From NCBI GenBank assembly GCA_026315105.1, contig CM048744.1, positions 351,231,168-351,295,167 of the forward strand: DNA of 64,000 nucleotides. The letters run 5' to 3'. The stretch's first letter is position 1; each line of letters opens with the position of its first letter. The notes under the pieces are model-generated. The model was not told the DNA's origin, ran no database searches, and saw nothing but the letters and a program-made list of their open reading frames with translations. The stretch is from Locusta migratoria (lineage: Eukaryota > Arthropoda > Insecta > Orthoptera > Acrididae). The position numbers and the translations under genes were made by a program. Of the stretch, positions 41,401 through 56,749 are shown piece after piece.

Positions 41401-44132
41401 ATGTATGGCTAGTCCCCACAATTTAAATCAGGCGCTAGTCATTGATCATTGTTGGCATAAATATAAACCTTGTGATGGAAACTGCTAGGTGTGAATTCTA
41501 GTAGTTATGTATTACATTACCTTAATGTACAGCTAGTCCCCACAATTTAAATCAGCCCTTAGTCATTGTTCATTGTTGGCATAAATATAAACCTTGTGAT
41601 GGAAACTGCTAGGTGTGAATTCTAGTAGTTATGTATTATATTACCTAAATGTACGGCTAGTCCCCACAATTAAAATCAGGCGCTATTCATTGTTCATTGT
41701 TGGCATAAATATAAACCTTGTGATGGAAACTGCTAGGTGTGAATTCTAGTAGTTATGTATTATATTACCTTAATGTACGGCTAGTCCCCACAATTTAAAT
41801 CAGGCGCTAGTCATTGTTCATTGTTGGCATAAATATAAACCTTGTGATGGAAACTGCTAGGTGTGAATTCTAGTAGTTATGTATTATATTTCCTTGATGT
41901 ACGGCTAGTCCCCACAATTTAAATCAGGTGCTAGTCATTGATCATTGTTGGCATAAATATAAACCTTGCGATGGAAACTGCTAGGTGTGAATTCTAGTAG
42001 TTATGTATTATATTTCCTTGATGTACGGCTAGTCCCCACTATTTAAATCCGGTGCTAGTCATTGTTCATTGTTGGCATAAATATAAACCTTGTGATGGAA
42101 ACTGCTAGGTGTGAATTCTAGTAGTTATGTATTACATTACCTTAATGTACGGCTGGTCCCCACAATTTAAATCAGGCGCTAGTCATTGTTCATTGTTGGC
42201 ATAAATATAAACCTTGTGATGGAAACTGCTAGGTGTGAATTCTAGTAGTTATGTATTATATTACCTTGATGTACGGCTAGTCCCCACAATTTAAATCAGG
42301 CGCTAGTCATTGTTCATTGTTGGCATAAATATAAACCTTGTGATGGAAACTGCTAGGTGTGAATTCTAGTAGTTATGTATTATATTACCTTGATGTACGG
42401 CTAGTCCCCACAATTTAAATCAGGCGCTAGTCATTGATCATTGTTGGCATAAATATAAACCTTGTGATGGAATCTGCTAGGTGTGAATTCTAGTAGTTAT
42501 GTATTATATTACCTTGATGTACGGCTAGTCACCACAATTTAAATCAGGTGCTAGTCATTGTTCATTGTTGGCATAAATATAAACCTTGTGATGGAAACTG
42601 CTAGGTGTGAGTTCTAGTAGTTATGTATTATATATTACCTTGATGTACGGCTAGTCCCCACAATTTAAATCAGGCGCTAGTCATTGTTCATTGTTGGCAT
42701 AAATATAAACCTTCTGATGGAAACAGCTAGGTGTGAATTCTAGTAGTTATGTATTATATTACCTTGATGTATGGCTAGTCCCCACAATTTAAATCAGGCG
42801 CTAGTCATTGATCATTGTTGGCATAAATATAAACCTTGTGATGGAAACTGCTAGGTGTGAATTCTAGTAGTTATGTATTACATTACCTTAATGTACAGCT
42901 AGTCCCCACAATTTAAATCAGCCCTTAGTCATTGTTCATTGTTGGCATAAATATAAACCTTGTGATGGAAACTGCTAGGTGTGAATTCTAGTAGTTATGT
43001 ATTATATTACCTAAATGTACGGCTAGTCCCCACAATTAAAATCAGGCGCTATTCATTGTTCATTGTTGGCATAAATATAAACCTTGTGATGGAAACTGCT
43101 AGGTGTGAATTCTAGTAGTTATGTATTATATTACCTTAATGTACGGCTAGTCCCCACAATTTAAATCAGGCGCTAGTCATTGTTCATTGTTGGCATAAAT
43201 ATAAACCTTGTGATGGAAACTGCTAGGTGTGAATTCTAGTAGTTATGTATTATATTTCCTTGATGTACGGCTAGTCCCCACAATTTAAATCAGGCGCTAG
43301 TCATTGATCATTGTTGGCATAAATATAAACCTTGCGATGGAAACTGCTAGGTGTGAATTCTAGTAGTTATGTATTATATTTCCTTGATGTACGGCTAGTC
43401 CCCACAATTTAAATCCGGTGCTAGTCATTGTTCATTGTTGGCATAAATATAAACCTTGTGATGGAAACTGCTAGGTGTGAATTCTAGTAGTTATGTATTA
43501 CATTACCTTAATGTACGGCTAGTCCCCACAATTTAAATCAGGCGCTAGTCATTGTTCATTGTTGGCATGAATATAAACCTTGTGATGGAAACTGCTAGGT
43601 GTGAATTCTAGTAGTTATGTATTATATTACCTTGATGTACGGCTAGTCCCCACAATTTAAATCAGGCGCTAGTCATTGTTCATTGTTGGCATAAATATAA
43701 ACCTTGTGATGGAAACTGCTAGGTGTGAATTCTAGTAGTTATGTATTATATTACCTTGATGTACGGCTAGTCCCCACAATTTAAATCAGGCGCTAGTCAT
43801 TGATCATTGTTGGCATAAATATAAACCTTGTGATGGAATCTGCTAGGTGTGAATTCTAGTAGTTATGTATTATATTACCTTGATGTACGGCTAGTCACCA
43901 CAATTTAAATCAGGTGCTAGTCATTGTTCATTGTTGGCATAAATATAAACCTTGTGATGGAAACTGCTAGGTGTGAGTTCTAGTAGTTATGTATTATATA
44001 TTACCTTGATGTACGGCTAGTCCCCACAATTTATATCAGGCGCTAGTCATTGTTCATTGTTGGCATAAATATAAACCTTCTGATGGAAACTGCTAGGTGT
44101 GAATTCTAGTAGTTATGTATTATATTACCTTG
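41401..44132. repeat. Higher-order repeat: 1366-bp block, two copies in tandem
   Basis: Monomer variants recur with a constant offset of 1366 bp, equal to 11 monomers: ATGTATGGCT at 41401 and 42767; the rare CAGCCCTTAG near 41553 and 42919; AAACCTTCTGATGG at about 42707 and 44073. The copies differ at only a few sites (for instance CCACTATTT against CCACAATTT, GGCTGGTCC against GGCTAGTCC, AAACAGC against AAACTGC). The duplication is therefore recent. Confidence 0.85.
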
Positions 44133-47100
44133 ATGTACGGCTAGTCCCCACAATTTAAATCAGGTGCTAGTCATTGTTCATTGTTGGCATAAATATAAAC
44201 CTTGTGATGGAAACTGCTAGGTGTGAATTCATAGTAGTTATGTATTATATTACCTTGATGTACGGCTAGTCACCACAATTTAAATCAGGCGCTAGTCATT
44301 GATCATTGTTGGCATAAATATAAACCTTGTGATGGAAACTGCTAGGTGTGAGTTCTAGTAGTTATGTATTATATATTACCTTGATGTACGGCTAGTCCCC
44401 ACAATTTAAATCAGGCGCTAGTCATTGTTCATTGTTGGCATAAATATAAACCTTGTAATGGAAACTGCTAGGTGTGAATTCATAGTAGTTATGTATTATA
44501 TTACCTTGATGTACGGCTAGTCCCCACCATTTAAATCAGGCGCTAGTCATTGTTCATTGTTGGCATAAATATAAACATTGTGATGGAAACTGCTAGGTGT
44601 GAGTTCTAGTAGTTATGTATTATATATTACCTTGATGTACGGCTAGTCCCCACAATTTAAATCAGGCGCTAGTCAATGTTCATTGTTGGCATAAATATAA
44701 ACCTTGTAATGGAAACTGCTAGGTGTGAATTCATAGTAGTTATGTATTATATTACCTTGATGTATGGCTAGTCCCCACCATTAAAATCAGGCGCTAGTCA
44801 TTGTTCATTGTTGGCATAAATATAAACCTTGTGATGGAAACTGCTAGGTGTGAGTTCTAGTAGTTATGTATTATATATTACCTTGATGTACGGCTAGTCC
44901 CCACAATTTAAATCAGGCGCTAGTCATTGTTCATTGTTGGCATAAATATAAACCTTGTAATGGAAACTGCTAGGTGTGAATTCTAGTAGTTATGTATTAT
45001 ATTACCTTGATGTACGGCTAGTCCCCACAATTTAAATCAGGCGCTAGTCATTGATCATTGTTGGCATAAATATAAACCTTGTGATGGAAACTGCTAGGTG
45101 TGAATTCTAGTAGTTATGTATTACATTACCGTAATGTACGGCTAGTCCCCACAATTTAAATCAGCCGCTAGTCATTGTTCATTGTTGGCATAAATATAAA
45201 CCTTGTGATGGAAACTGCTTGGTGTGAATTCTAGTAGTTATGTATTATATTACCTAGATGTACGGCTAGTCCCCACAATTAAAATCAGGCGCTAGTCATT
45301 GGTCATTGTTGGCATAAATATAAACCTTGTGATGGAAACTGCTAGGTGTGAATTCTAGTAGTTATGTATTATATTACCTTGATGTACGGCTAGTCCCCAC
45401 AATTTAAATCAGGCGCTAGTCATTGTTCATTGTTGGCATAAATATAAACCTTGTGATGGAACCTGCGAGGTGTGAATTCTAGTAGTTATGTATTATATTA
45501 CCTTGATGTACGGCTAGTCCCCACAATTTAAATCAGGCGCTAGTCATTGTTCATTGTTGGCATAAATATAAACCTTGTGATGGAAACTGCTAGGTGTGAA
45601 TTCATAGTAGTTATGTATTATATTACCTTGATGTACGGCTAGTCACCACAATTTAAATCAGGTGCTAGTCATTGATCATTGTTGGCATAAATAGAAACCT
45701 TGTAATGGAAACTGCTAGGTGTGAGTTCTAGTAGTTATGTATTATATATTACCTTGATGTACGGCTAGTCCCCACAATTTAAATCAGGCGCTAGTCATTG
45801 TTCATTGTTGGCATAAATATAAACCTTGTAATGGAAACTGCTAGGTGTGAATTCATAGTAGTTATGTATTATATTACCTTGATGTACGGCTAGTCCCCAC
45901 CATTTAAATCAGGCGCTAGTCATTGTTCATTGTTGGCATAAATATAAACCTTGTGATGGAAACTGCTAGGTGTGAGTTCTAGTAGTTATGTATTATATAT
46001 TACCTTGATGTACGGCTAGTCACCACAATTTAAATCAGGTGCTAGTCATTGATCATTGTTGGCATAAATATAAACCTTGTGATGGAAACTGCTAGGTGTG
46101 AGTTCTAGTAGTTATGTATTATATATTACCTTGATGTACGGCTAGTCCCCACAATTTAAATCAGGCGCTAGTCATTGTTCATTGTTGGCATAAATATAAA
46201 CCTTGTAATGGAAACTGCTAGGTGTGAATTCATAGTAGTTATGTATTATATTACCTTGATGTACGGCTAGTCCCCACCATTAAAATCAGGCGCTAGTCAT
46301 TGTTCATTGTTGGCATAAATATAAACCTTGTGATGGAAACTGCTAGGTGTGAGTTCTAGTAGTTATGTATTATATATTAACTTGATGTACGGCTAGTCCC
46401 CACAATTTAAATCAGGCGCTAGTCATTGTTCATTGTTGGCATAAATATAAACCTTGTAATGGAAACTGCTAGGTGTGAATTCTAGTAGTTATGTATTATA
46501 TTCTCTTGATGTACGGCTAGTCCCCACAATTTAAATCAGGCGCTAGTCATTGATCATTGTTGGCATAAATATAAACCTTGTGATGGAAACTGCTAGGTGT
46601 GAATTCTAGTAGTTATCTATTACATTACCTTAATGTACGGCTAGTCCCCACAATTTAAATCAGCCGCTAGTCATTGTTCATTGTTGGCATAAATATAAAC
46701 CTTGTGATGGAAACTGCTAGGTGTGAATTCTAGTAGTTATGTATTATATTACCTAGATGTACGGCTAGTCCCCACAATTAAAATCAGGCGCTAGTCATTG
46801 TTCATTGTTGGCATAAATATAAACCTTGTGATGGAAACTGCTAGGTGTGAATTCTAGTAGTTATGTATTATATTACCTTGATGTACGGCTAGTCCCCACA
46901 ATTTAAATCAGGCGCTAGTCATTGTTCATTGTTGGCATAAATATAAACCTTGTGATGGAATCTGCTAGGTGTGAATTCTAGTAGTTATGTATTATATTTC
47001 CTTGATGTACGGCTAGTCCCCACAATTTAAATAAGGCGCTAGTCATTGTTCATTTTTGGCATAAATATAAACCTTGCGATGGAAACTGCTAGGTGTGAAT

Positions 47101-50100
47101 TCTAGTAGTTATGTATTATATTACCTTGATGTACGGCTAGTCCCCACAATTTAAATCCGGTGCTAGTCATTGTTCATTGTTGGCATAAATATAAACCTTG
47201 AGATGGAAACTGCTAGGTGTGAGTTCTAGTAGTTATGTATTATATATTACCTTGATGTACGGCTAGTCACCACAATTTAAATCAGGCGCTAGTCATTGAT
47301 CATTGTTGGCATAAATATAAACCTTGTGATGGAAACTGCTAGGTGTGAATTCTAGTAGTTATGTATTACATTACCTTAATGTACGGCTAGTCCCCACAAT
47401 TTAAATCAGCCGTTAGTCATTGTTCATTGTTGGCATAAATATAAACCTTGTGATGGAAACTGCTAGGTGTGAATTCTAGTAGTTATGTATTATATTACCT
47501 AAATGTACGGCTAGTCCCCCAATTAAAATCAGGCGCTAGTCATTGTTCATTGTTGGCATAAATATAAACCTTGTGATGGAAACTGCTAGGTGTGAATTCT
47601 AGTAGTTATGTATTATATTACCTTGATGTACGGCTAGTCCCCACAATTTAAATCAGGCGCTAGTCATTGTTCATTGTTGGCATAAATATAAACCTTGTGA
47701 TGGAAACTGCTAGGTGTGAATTCTAGTAGTTATGTATTATATTTCCTTGATGTACGGCTAGTCCCCACAATTTAAATCAGGCGCTAGTCATTGATCATTG
47801 TTGGCATAAATATAAACCTTGCGATGGAAACTGCTAGGTGTGAATTCTAGTAGTTATGTATTATATTTCCTTGATGTACGGCTAGTCCCCACAATTTAAA
47901 TCCGGTGCTAGTCATTGTTCATTGTTGGCATAAATATAAACCTTGTGATGGAAACTGCTAGGTGTGAATCCTAGTAGTTATGTATTACATTACCTTAATG
48001 TACGGCTAGTCCCCACAATTTAAATCAGGCGCTAGTCATTGTTCATTGTTGGCATAAATATAAACCTTGTGATGGAAACTGCTAGGTGTGAATTCTAGTA
48101 GTTATGTATTATATTACCTTGATGTACGGCTAGTCCCCACAATTTAAATCAGGCGCTAGTCATTGTTCATTGTTGGCATAAATATAAACCTTGTGATGGA
48201 AACTGCTAGGTGTGAATTCTAGTAGTTATGTATTATATTACCTTGATGTACGGCTAGTCCCCACAATTTAAATCAGGCGCTAGTCATTGTTCATTGTTGG
48301 CATAAATATAAACCTTGTGATGGAAACTGCTAGGTGTGAATTCTAGTAGTTATGTATTATATTACCTTGATGTACGGCTAGTCCCCACAATTTAAATCAG
48401 GCGCTAGTCATTGATCATTGTTGGCATAAATATAAACCTTGTGATGGAATCTGCTAGGTGTGAATTCTAGTAGTTATGTATTATATTACCTTGATGTACG
48501 GCTAGTCACCACAATTTAAATCAGGTGCTAGTCATTGTTCATTGTTGGCATAAATATAAACCTTGTGATGGAAACTGCTAGGTGTGAGTTCTAGTAGTTA
48601 TGTATTATATATTACCTTGATGTACGGCTAGTCCCCACAATTTAAATCAGGCGCTAGTCATTGTTCATTGTTGGCATAAATATAAACCTTGTGATGGAAA
48701 CTGCTAGGTGTGAATTCTAGTAGTTATGTATTATATTACCTTGATGTACGGCTAGTCCCCACAATTTAAATCAGGTGCTAGTCATTGTTCATTGTTGGCA
48801 TATATATAAACCTTGTGATGGAAACTGCTAGGTGTGAATTCATAGTAGTTATGTATTATATTACCTTGATGTACGGCTAGTCACCACAATTTAAATCAGG
48901 TGCTAGTCATTGATCATTGTTGGCATAAATATAAACCTTGTGATGGAAACTGCTAGGTGTGAGTTCTAGTAGTTATGTATTATATATTACCTTGATGTAC
49001 AGCTAGTCACCACATTTTAAATCAGGCGCTAGTCATTGTTCATTGTTGGCATAAATATAAACCTTGTAATGGAAACTGCTAGGTGTGAATTCATAGTAGT
49101 TATGTATTATATTACCTTGATGTACGGCTAGTCCCCACCATTTAAATCAGGCGCTAGTCTTTGTTCATTGTTGGCATAAATATAAACCTTGCGATGGAAA
49201 CTGCTAGGTGTGAATTCTAGTAGTTATGTATTATATTACCTTGATGTACGGCTAGTCCCCACAATTTAAATCCGGTGCTAGTCATTGTTCATTGTTGGCA
49301 TAAATATAAACCTTGTGATGGAAACTGCTAGGTGTGAGTTCTAGTAGTTATGTATTATATATTACCTTGATGTACGGCTAGTCACCACAATTTAAATCAG
49401 GCGCTAGTCATTGATCATTGTTGGCATAAATATAAACCTTGTGATGGAAACTGCTAGGTGTGAATTCTAGTAGTTATGTATTACATTACCTTAATGTACG
49501 GCTAGTCCCCACAATTTAAATCAGCCGTTAGTCATTGTTCATTGTTGGCATAAATATAAACCTTGTGATGGAAACTGCTAGGTGTGAATTCTAGTAGTTA
49601 TGTATTATATTACCTTGATGTACGGCTAGTCCCCACAATTTAAATCAGGCGCTAGTCATTGTTCATTGTTGGCATAAATATAAACCTTGTGATGGAAACT
49701 GCTAGGTGTGAATTCTAGTAGTTATGTATTACATTACCTTAATGTACGGCTAGCCCCACAATTTAAATCCGGTGCTAGTCATTGTTCATTGTTGGCATAA
49801 ATATAAACCTTGTGATGGAAACTGCTAGGTGTGAATTCTAGTAGTTATGTATTACATTACCTTAATGTACGGCTAGTCCCCACAATTTAAATCAGGCACT
49901 AGTCATTGTTCATTGTTGGCATAAATATAAACCTTGTGATGGAAACTGCTAGGTGTGAATTCTAGTAGTTATGTATTATATTACCTTGATGTACGGCTAG
50001 TCCCCACAATTTAAATCAGGCGCTAGTCATTGTTCATTGTTGGCATATATATAAACCTTGTGATGGAAACTGCTAGGTGTGAATTCTAGTAGTTATGTAT

Positions 50101-53100
50101 TATATTACCTTGATGTACGGCTAGTCCCCACAATTTAAATCAGGCGCTAGTCATTGTTCATTGTTGGCATAAATATAAACCTTGTGATGGAAACTGCTAG
50201 GTGTGAATTCTAGTAGTTATGTATTATATTACCTTGATGTACGGCTAGTCCCCACAATTTAAATCAGGCGCTAGTCATTGATCATTGTTGGCATAAATAT
50301 AAACCTTGTGATGGAATCTGCTAGGTGTGAATTCTAGTAGTTATGTATTATATTACCTTGATGTACAGCTAGTCACCACAATTTAAATCAGGTGCTAGTC
50401 ATTGTTCATTGTTGGCATAAATATAAACCTTGTGATGGAAACTGCTAGGTGTGAGTTCTAGTAGTTATGTATTATATATTACCTTGATGTACGGCTAGTC
50501 CCAACAATTTAAATCAGGCGCTAGTCATTGTTCATTGTTGGCATAAATATAAACCTTGTGATGGAAACTGCTAGGTGTGAATTCTAGTAGTTATGTATTA
50601 TATTACCTTGATGTACGGCTAGTCCCCACAATTTAAATCAGGTGCTAGTCATTGTTCATTGTTGGCATATATATAAACCTTGTGATGGAAACTGCTAGGT
50701 GTGAATTCATAGTAGTTATGTATTATATTACCTTGATGTACGGCTAGTCACCACAATTTAAATCAGGTGCTAGTCATTGATCATTGTTGGCATAAATATA
50801 AACCTTGTGATGGAAACCGCTAGGTGTGAGTTCTAGTAGTTATGTATTATATATTACCTTGATGTACGGCTAGTCCCCACAATTTAAATCAGGCGCTAGT
50901 CATTGTTCATTGTTGGCATAAATATAAACCTTGTAATGGAAACTGCTAGGTGTGAATTCATAGTAGTTATGTATTATATATTACCTTGATTTACGGCTAG
51001 TCCCCACAATTTAAATCAGGCGCTAGTTATTGTTCATTGTTGGCATAAATATAAACCTTGTAATGGAAACTGCTAGGTGTGAATTCATAGTAGTTATGTA
51101 TTATATTACCTTGATGTACGGCTAGTCCCCACCATTAAAATCAGGCGCTAGTCATTGTTCATTGTTGGCATAAATATAAACCTTGTGATGGAAACTGCTA
51201 GGTGTGAGTTCTAGTAGTTATGTATTATATTACCTTGATGTACGGCTAGTCCCCACCATTTAAATCAGGCGCTAGTCTTTGTTCATTGTTGGCATAAATA
51301 TAAACCTTGTGATGGAAACTGCTAGGTGTGAGTTCTAGTAGTTATGTATTATATATTACCTTGATTTACGGCTAGTCCCCACAATTTAAATCAGGCGCTA
51401 GTTATTGTTCATTGTTGGCATAAATATAAACCTTGTAATGGAAACTGCTAGGTGTGAATTCATAGTAGTTATGTATTATATTACCTTGATGTACGGCTAG
51501 TCCCCACCATTAAAATCAGGCGCTAGTCATTGTTCATTGTTGGCATAAATATAAACCTTGTGATGGAAACTGCTAGGTGTGAGTTCTAGTAGTTATGTAT
51601 TATATATTACCTTGATGTACGGCTAGTCCCCACAATTTAAATCAGGCGCTAGTCATTGTTCATTGTTGGCATAAATATAAACCTTGTAATGGAAACTGCT
51701 AGGTGTGAATTCTAGTAGTTATGTATTATATTACCTTGATGTACGGCTAGTCCCCACAATTTAACTCAGGCTCTAGTCATTGATCATTGTTGGCATAAAT
51801 ATAAACCTTGTGATGGAAACTGCTAGGTGTGAATTCTAGTAGTTATGTATTACATTACCTTAATGTACGGCTAGTCCCCACAATTTAAATCAGCCGCTAG
51901 TCATTGTTCATTGTTGGCATAAATATAAACCTTGTGATGGAAACTGCTAGGTGTGAGTTCTAGTAGTTATGTATTATATATTACCTTGATGTACGGCTAG
52001 TCCACACAATTTAAATCAGGCGCTAGTCATTGTTCATTGTTGGCATAAATATAATCCTTGTGATGGAAACTGCTAGGTGTGAATTCTAGTAGTTATGTAT
52101 TATATTACCTTGATGTACGGCTAGTCCCCAAAATTTAAATCAGGTGCTAGTCATTGTTCATTGTTGGCATATATATAAACCTTGTGATGGAAACTGCTAG
52201 GTGTGAATTCATAGTAGTTATGTATTATATTACCTTGATGTACGGCTAGTCACCACAATTTAAATCAGGTGCTAGTCATTGATCATTGTTGGCATAAATA
52301 TAAACCTTGTAATGGAAACTGCTAGGTGTGAATTCATAGTAGTTATGTATTATATTACCTTGATGTACGGCTAGTCCCCACCATTTAAATCAGGCGCTAG
52401 TCTTTGTTCATTGTTGGCATAAATATAAACCTTGTGATGGAATCTGCTAGGTGTGAATTCTAGTAGTTATGTATTATATATTACCTTGATTTACGGCTAG
52501 TCCCCACAATTTAAATCAGGCTCTAGTTATTGTTCATTGTTGGCATAAATATAAACCTTGTAATGGAAACTGCTAGGTGTGAATTCATAGTAGTTATGTA
52601 TTATATTACCTTGATGTACGGCTAGTCCCCACCATTAAAATCAGGCGCTAGTCATTGTTCATTGTTGGCATAAATATAAACCTTGTGATGGAAACTGCTA
52701 GGTGTGAATTCTAGTAGTTATGTATTATATTACCTTGATGTACGGCTAGTCCCCACAATTTAAATCAGGCGCTAGTCATTGTTCATTGTTGGCATAAATA
52801 TAAACCTTGTGATGGAAACTGCTAGGTGTGAATTCTAGTAGTTATGTATTATATTTCCTTGATGTACGGCTAGTCCCCACAATTTAAATCAGGCGCTAGT
52901 CATTGATCATTGTTGGCATAAATATAAACCTTGCGATGGAAACTGCTAGGTGTGAATTCTAGTAGTTATGTATTATATTTCCTTGATGTACGGCTAGTCC
53001 CCACAATTTAAATCCGGTGCTAGTCATTGTTCATTGTTGGCATAAATATAAACATTGTGATGGAAACTGCTAGGTGTGAATTCTAGTAGTTATGTATTAC

Positions 53101-56100
53101 ATTACCTTAATGTACGGCTAGTCCCCACAATTTAAATCAGGCGCTAGTCATTGTTCATTGTTGGCATAAATATAAACCTTGTGATGGAAACTGCTAGGTG
53201 TGAATTCTAGTAGTTATGTATTATATTACCTTGATGTACGGCTAGTCCCCACAATTTAAATCAGCCGCTAGTCATTGTTCATTGTTGGCATAAATATAAA
53301 CCTTGTGATGGAAACTGCTAGGTGTGAATTCTAGTAGTTATGTATTATATTACCTTGATGTACGGCTAGTCCCCACAATTTAAATCAGGCGCTAGTCATT
53401 GTTCATTGTTGGCATAAATATAAACCTTGTGATGGAAACTGCTAGGTGTGAATTCTAGTAGTTATGTATTATATTACCTTGATGTACGGCTAGTCCCCAC
53501 AATTTAAATCAGGCGCTAGTCATTGATCATTGTTGGCATAAATATAAACCTTGTGATGGAATCTGCTAGGTGTGAATTCTAGTAGTTATGTATTATATTA
53601 CCTTGATGTACGGCTAGTCACCACAATTTAAATCAGGTGCTAGTCATTGTTCATTGTTGGCATAAATATAAACCTTGTGATGGAAACTGCTAGGTGTGAG
53701 TTCTAGTAGTTATGTATTATATATTACCTTGATGTACGGCTAGTCCCCACAATTTAAATCAGGCGCTAGTCATTGTTCATTGTTGGCATAAATATAAACC
53801 TTGTGATGGAAACTGCTAGGTGTGAATTCTAGTAGTTATGTATTATATTACCTTGATGTACGGCTAGTCCCCACAATTTAAATCAGGTGCTAGTCATTGT
53901 TCATTGTTGGCATATATATAAACCTTGTGATGGAAACTGCTATGTGTGAATTCATAGTAGTTATGTATTATATTACCTTGATGTACGGCTAGTCACCACA
54001 ATTTAAATCAGGTGCTAGTCATTGATCATTGTTGGCATAAATATAAACCTTGTGATGGAAACCGCTAGGTGTGAGTTCTAGTAGTTATGTATTATATATT
54101 ACCTTGATGTACGGCTAGTCCCCACAATTTAAATCAGGCGCTAGTCATTGTTCATTGTTGGCATAAATATAAACCTTGTGATGGAAACTGCTAGGTGTGA
54201 ATTCTAGTAGTTATGTATTATATTACCTTGATGTACGGCTAGTCCCCACAATTTAAATCAGGTGCTAGTCATTGTTCATTGTTGGCATATATATAAACCT
54301 TGTGATGGAAACTGCTAGGTGTGAATTCATAGTAGTTATGTATTATATTACCTTGATGTACGGCTAGTCACCACAATTTAAATCAGGTGCTAGTCATTGA
54401 TCATTGTTGGCATAAATATAAACCTTGTGATGGAAACTGCTAGGTGTGAATTCTAGTAGTTATGTATTATATTACCTTGATGTACGGCTAGTCCCCACAA
54501 TTTAAATCAGGCGCTAGTCATTGTTCATTGTTGGCATAAATATAAACCTTGTGATGGAAACTGCTAGGTGTGAATTCTAGTAGTTATTTATTATATTACC
54601 TTGATGTACGGCTAGTCCCCACAATTTAAATCAGGCGCTAGTCTTTGGTCATTGTTGGCATAAATATAAACCTTGTGATGGAAACTGCTAGGTGTGAGTT
54701 CTAGTAGTTATGTATTATATATTACCTTGATTTATGGCTAGTCCCCACAATTTAAATCAGGCGCTAGTTATTGTTCATTGTTGGCATAAATATAAACCTT
54801 GTAATGGAAACTGCTAGGTGTGAATTCATAGTAGTTATGTATTATATTACCTTGATGTACGGCTAGTCCCCACCATTAAAATCAGGCGCTAGTCATTGTT
54901 CATTGTTGGCATAAATATAAACCTTGTGATGGAAACTGCTAGGTGTGAGTTCTAGTAGTTATGTATTATATATTACCTTGATGTACGGCTAGTCCCCACA
55001 ATTTAAATCAGGCGCTAGTCATTGTTCATTGTTGGCATAAATATAAACCTTGTAATGGAAACTGCTAGGTGTGAATTCTAGTAGTTATGTATTATATTAC
55101 CTTGATGTACGGCTAGTCCCCACAATTTAAATCAGGCGCTAGTCATTGATCATTGTTGGCATAAATATAAACCTTGTGATGGAAACTGCTAGGTGTGAAT
55201 TCTAGTAGTTATGTATTACATTACCTTAATGTACGGCTAGCCCCACAATTTAAATCAGCCGCTAGTCATTGTTCATTGTTGGCATTAATATAAACCTTGT
55301 GATGGAAACTGCTAGGTGTGAGTTCTAGTAGTTATGTATTATATATTACCTTGATGTACGGCTAGTCCCCACAATTTAAATCAGGCGCTAGTCATTGTTC
55401 ATTGTTGGCATAAATATAAACCTTGTGATGAAAACTGCTAGGTGTGAATTCTAGTAGTTATGTATTATATTACCTTGATGTACGGCTAGTCCCCACAATT
55501 TAAATCAGGTGCTAGTCATTGTTCATTGTTGGCATATATATAAACCTTGTGATGGAAACTGCTAGGTGTGAATTCATAGTAGTTATGTATTATATTACCT
55601 TGATGTACGGCTAGTCACCACAATTTAAATCAGGTGCTAGTCATTGATCATTGTTGGCATAAATATAAACCTTGTGATGGAAACCGCTAGGTGTGAGTTC
55701 TAGTAGTTATGTATTATATATTACCTTGATGTACGGCTAGTCCCCACAATTTAAATCAGGCGCTAGTCATTGTTCATTGTTGGCATAAATATAAACCTTG
55801 TAATGGAAACTGCTAGGTGTGAATTAATAGTAGTTATGTATTATATTACCTTGATGTACGGCTAGTCCCCACCATTTAAATCAGGCGCTAGTCTTTGTTC
55901 ATTGTTGGCATAAATATAAACCTTGTGATGGAAACTGCTAGGTGTGAATTCTAGTAGTTATGTATTATATATTACCTTGATTTACGGCTAGTCCCCACAA
56001 TTTAAATCAGGCGCTAGTTATTGTTCATTGTTGGCATAAATATAAACCTTGTAATGGAAACTGCTAGGTGTGAATTCATAGTAGTTATGTATTATATTAC

Positions 56101-56749
56101 CTTGATGTACGGCTAGTCCCCACCATTAAAGTCAGGCGCTAGTCATTGTTCATTGTTGGCATAAATATAAACTTTGTGATGGAAACTGCTAGGTGTGAGT
56201 TCTAGTAGTTATGTATTATATATTACCTTGATGTACGGCTAGTCCCCACAATTTAAATCAGGCGCTAGTCATTGTTCATTGTTGGCATAAATATAAACCT
56301 TGTAATGGAAACTGCTAGGTGTGAATTCTAGTAGTTATGTATTATATTACCTAGATGTACGGCTAGTCCCCACAATTTAAATCAGGCGCTAGTCATTGAT
56401 CATTGTTGGCATAAATATAAACCTTGTGATGGAAACTGCTAGGTGTGAATTCTAGTAGTTATGTATTACATTACCTTAATGTACGGCTAGTCCCCACAAT
56501 TTAAATCAGCCGCTAGTCATTGTTCATTGTTGGCATAAATATAAACCTTGTGATGGAAACTGCTAGGTGTGAATTCTAGTAGTTATGTAATATATTACCT
56601 TGATGTACGGCTAGTCCCCACAATTTAAATCAGGCGCTAGTCATTGTTCATTGTTGGCATAAATATAAACTTTGTGATGGAAACTGCTAGGTGTGAATTC
56701 TAGTAGTTATGTATTATATTTCCTTGATGTACGGCTAGTCCCCACAATT

